DNA of 64,000 nucleotides from PoT sp049331405 (GTDB taxonomy: Bacteria > Planctomycetota > Planctomycetia > Isosphaerales > Isosphaeraceae), in assembly GCF_049331405.1 (NCBI RefSeq), contig NZ_CP186274.1, forward strand, positions 7,998,001 through 8,062,000. The letters run 5' to 3'. The stretch's first letter is position 1, and each line of letters begins with the position of its first letter. Both the position numbers and the translations under genes were made by a program. The notes beneath the pieces are model-generated. The model worked only from the letters and a program-made list of their open reading frames with translations, did no database searches and was not told the DNA's origin. Below, in pieces: positions 63,544 through 64,000 of the stretch.

Positions 63544-64000
63544 GAATTCTCCCACCGAGGACATACGGGTCGACGCGTGCCGGCGACATCGTCAGGCGGA
63601 ACCATCCACGCATATGCGGTACCACTCCGGCATTTCAACACATGACTGCAATCACAAAACCAGGCCCGTGACTAATCGCCCGAAAGTCTCCAAGACGACT
63701 CTGAGCAGTTCGATTGAGACTCAACGTTGTGTGACTTCAAGCCTCGCGAATCAGGGGAAGGCTCGAATCTAGGACCGCGGATCTTGTGACTTATCACGAA
63801 TCATTGTGGTAAGAAGGATCCTGTATCAAGGTCGACGATTCAGATTCGCCTCGTCTGTTACAAAAGTCTTCGGATGTCTAACGTAAAGGGATTGAAAATC
63901 CGAACATCCTAGTCCCGTCTCGTGTCGGATGGATCGAGCTTGAGCCTGCATTCAGAACGTATCCGCCTTGGCTTCGAGTCAACACTTCGCAGCGATGACT
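63544..64000. other. Right-edge stretch without a recognisable gene
   Basis: About 450 bases. A plus-strand frame at 63416-63772 overlaps the FkbM start and reads as low-complexity Arg/Thr/His-rich sequence with no family resemblance. Nothing else is supported; it is probably upstream DNA for FkbM and whatever gene begins beyond the window. Confidence 0.4.

Noticed and set aside
1..64000. CRISPR array or prophage
   Set aside because: No regularly spaced repeats, no cas genes, and no phage structural or integrase genes were seen anywhere.

Overview
The window is high-GC bacterial DNA that looks planctomycetal, most likely family Isosphaeraceae. The evidence is a set of lineage-typical genes: a PSCyt1/DUF1549/DUF1553 protein followed by its DUF1501 partner, a DUF1559 prepilin-like protein with a small lipoprotein, an ECF sigma factor fused to carboxypeptidase-regulatory-like repeats, and many Tat-type or lipoprotein signal peptides. 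The genus is inference. All family names come from reading the translated sequences by eye; no database search was run.

Layout. 1-9.4 kb: a TPR-like secreted protein cut by the window edge, a ceramidase-like protein, a two-gene OpuC/EgtU-type ABC importer with fused permease and binding protein, an MFS nucleoside-type permease, a glycosyltransferase and a DUF1573 protein. 9.9-14.2 kb: two STAS proteins, a MATE exporter, folD and a TIM-barrel sugar isomerase. 14.2-19.8 kb: a large TPR protein and a large membrane protein of unknown function. 19.9-28.3 kb: the PSCyt1/DUF1501 pair, two secreted alpha/beta hydrolases and a thioesterase. 28.4-32.5 kb: tRNA-Leu(GAG) with a strong terminator, lhgO, a Tat-signal D-2-hydroxyacid dehydrogenase and a DcuC-like dicarboxylate carrier, a plausible 2-hydroxyacid/dicarboxylate group. 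32.6-40.5 kb: an isochorismatase-ThuA fusion, a sialate O-acetylesterase, a second ThuA protein, an acyl-CoA synthetase and a GH51 arabinofuranosidase, largely secreted carbohydrate functions. 40.7-42.2 kb: an M32 carboxypeptidase.

42.35-50.45 kb is the most interesting region: five tightly packed genes with spacings of 12, 3, -4 and -4 nt. They encode a small helical protein, a MoxR AAA+ ATPase, a second small protein, a degenerate vWA plus beta-propeller protein, and an N-terminal domain plus TPR plus beta-propeller protein. This matches the layout of the MoxR-vWA-beta-propeller ternary (bpX) systems proposed from comparative genomics to be NTP-dependent biological conflict systems. To my knowledge their biochemical function is not established.

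51.2-55.3 kb: an OmpR/CpxR-type regulator with its histidine kinase, an S1/P1 nuclease and a DUF72 protein ending in a 15-bp terminator hairpin. 55.4-59.5 kb: a sigma/carboxypeptidase-regulatory fusion gene is split by a complete IS3-family element with unusual frame geometry at an A9 run. 59.5-64 kb: a gene-poor, partly AT-rich stretch, then the DUF1559 protein, a lipoprotein, and a convergent FkbM methyltransferase sharing a bidirectional terminator; the last 450 bp hold no gene I can support.
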